This document shows positions 63,190-64,000 of a stretch of DNA of 64,000 nucleotides, piece after piece. The translations under genes were made by a program, and so were the position numbers. The notes under the pieces were generated by a model that was given only the letters and a program-made list of their open reading frames with translations, made no database searches and was not told where the DNA came from. The stretch covers positions 744,001-808,000 of the forward strand of contig NZ_CP041637.1 of the NCBI RefSeq assembly GCF_007197735.1. Reading direction: 5' to 3'. This stretch comes from Formosa sediminum. GTDB taxonomy: Bacteria; Bacteroidota; Bacteroidia; Flavobacteriales; Flavobacteriaceae. How positions within the stretch are numbered: position 1 is the stretch's first letter; every line of letters begins with the position of its first letter.

Positions 63190-64000
63190 ATGAGCAAGGA
63201 AAAAGAAGCAAAATTAAAAGCACTACAGCTTACTTTAGATAAACTAGACAAGACTTACGGTAAAGGTACTGTAATGAAAATGAGTGATAAAGCTGTGGTA
63301 GACATTGAAGCGATACCAAGCGGATCTTTAGGTTTAGATTTAGCTTTAGGTGTTGGCGGTTACCCAAGAGGACGTGTTATAGAAATATACGGACCAGAAT
63401 CTTCTGGTAAAACAACATTAACATTACATGCTATTGCCGAAGCTCAAAAAGCTGGTGGTATTGCGGCTTTTATTGATGCCGAGCATGCTTTTGATAGATT
63501 TTACGCAGCTAAATTAGGCGTAGATATAGATAATTTAATTATTTCTCAGCCAGACCACGGAGAACAAGCCTTAGAAATTGCCGAAAATTTGGTGCGTTCT
63601 GGAGCTATTGATATTGTTGTTGTCGATTCGGTTGCTGCTTTAACACCAAAAAGTGAAATTGAAGGAGAAATGGGAGATTCTAAAATGGGATTACATGCCC
63701 GTTTAATGTCTCAGGCACTTCGTAAACTTACAGGATCTATTAGCAAAACTAACTGTACCATGTTTTTCATTAACCAATTGCGTGAAAAAATTGGTGTTAT
63801 GTTTGGAAACCCAGAAACTACCACAGGTGGTAATGCTCTAAAATTCTATGCATCTGTGCGTTTAGACATCCGTAGATCTACACAAATTAAAGATACTAAT
63901 GGTGATGTTATGGGTAACAAAACTAAAGTAAAAGTGGTTAAAAATAAAGTAGCTCCACCATTTAAGACAGCAGAATTCGATATTATGTATGGCGAAGGTG
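63190..64000 (+). CDS. recA: Recombinase RecA, 3' end cut by window edge
   Basis: The first 270 codons of a normal RecA. The start [20 protein letters not shown] is short for the family. Walker A is GPESSGKTT, and [29 protein letters not shown] (in part) and the L2-loop region [16 protein letters not shown] follow. It binds single-stranded DNA for recombination and SOS induction. The 270-base upstream gap is A+T-rich with no LexA-like site that I see; the promoter is not clear. Confidence 0.97.
   Translation, partial: MSKEKEAKLKALQLTLDKLDKTYGKGTVMKMSDKAVVDIEAIPSGSLGLDLALGVGGYPRGRVIEIYGPESSGKTTLTLHAIAEAQKAGGIAAFIDAEHAFDRFYAAKLGVDIDNLIISQPDHGEQALEIAENLVRSGAIDIVVVDSVAALTPKSEIEGEMGDSKMGLHARLMSQALRKLTGSISKTNCTMFFINQLREKIGVMFGNPETTTGGNALKFYASVRLDIRRSTQIKDTNGDVMGNKTKVKVVKNKVAPPFKTAEFDIMYGEG

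Overview
The window reads as a chromosomal segment of a marine-type member of the Flavobacteriaceae (Bacteroidota). The grounds are the strong A+T bias, promoters of the Bacteroidota type (TTTG, about 18 bases, TAnnTTTG), scarce Shine-Dalgarno sites, and family markers: GldH (gliding motility), an IPExxxVDY protein next to pyruvate kinase, a GLPGLI protein, TonB receptors with a carboxypeptidase-like N-terminal domain, a DUF4374 protein, and RicT-gldH-pbp1A gene order. I see no rRNA, tRNA, CRISPR array, insertion sequence or prophage. The window opens inside an unidentified gene and ends inside recA.

Layout. 1-3.3 kb: a hypothetical protein, a broken OmpA-family gene and a three-gene minus-strand operon (SDR oxidoreductase, CYTH phosphatase, YciI-like lipoprotein). 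3.4-8.6 kb: dinB, then a TonB receptor and DUF4374 lipoprotein behind a promoter that carries a possible metal-regulator operator. 8.7-13 kb: the minus-strand operon acpP-fabF-rnc-IPExxxVDY-pyk. 13.2-17.5 kb: purN, a viroplasmin-type RNase H, a PfkB kinase and a long PurF. 18-27.4 kb: five paralogous secreted proteins of about 200 residues, each with its own near-identical control region and hairpin terminator, with an amidohydrolase pair between copies 1 and 2. 27.5-34.6 kb (minus): enoyl-CoA hydratase, NtrY-like kinase, HemJ-like protein, MATE pump, hemH, a 53-residue small ORF, ThuA protein and an AraC regulator. 34.8-48.7 kb (plus): a long run with hemA-hemC-(TrkH/TrkA K+ uptake)-hemD-hemE-(GNAT)-hemF-hemB, then a CBS membrane protein, DNA alkyltransferase, serine hydrolase, 3'-5' exonuclease and a fused peptide ABC ATPase. 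49-54.9 kb (minus): a CoA-transferase pair split by a four-helix-bundle gene, a TonB-type receptor, a GLPGLI protein and a small secreted protein. 55.4-59.7 kb: ricT-gldH-pbp1A. 59.9-62.9 kb: trhO, a U32 (TrhP-like) protein, ferredoxin and a decayed radical SAM gene. 63.2 kb to the end: recA.

How the genes work together. Haem synthesis dominates the centre: the plus-strand run and the divergent minus-strand run together encode HemA, B, C, D, E, F, a HemJ-like protoporphyrinogen oxidase and HemH; only HemL is missing from the C5 route. The divergent AraC protein is a natural candidate regulator. The end of the window joins an O2-dependent tRNA U34 hydroxylase (TrhO) to a U32 protein and ferredoxin that could supply the O2-independent route to the same modification.

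The strongest unexplained structure is the five-copy cassette at 18-27.4 kb. All five promoters share TTAACC-N26-GGTTAA at a constant position, followed by a core around AATATCGATGTTTTGTAAC and a TAnnTTTG box. This looks like a small regulon of unknown extracytoplasmic proteins under one activator. Several genes in the window are broken or displaced by single-base changes in A or T runs, which is either real decay or homopolymer error in the assembly.
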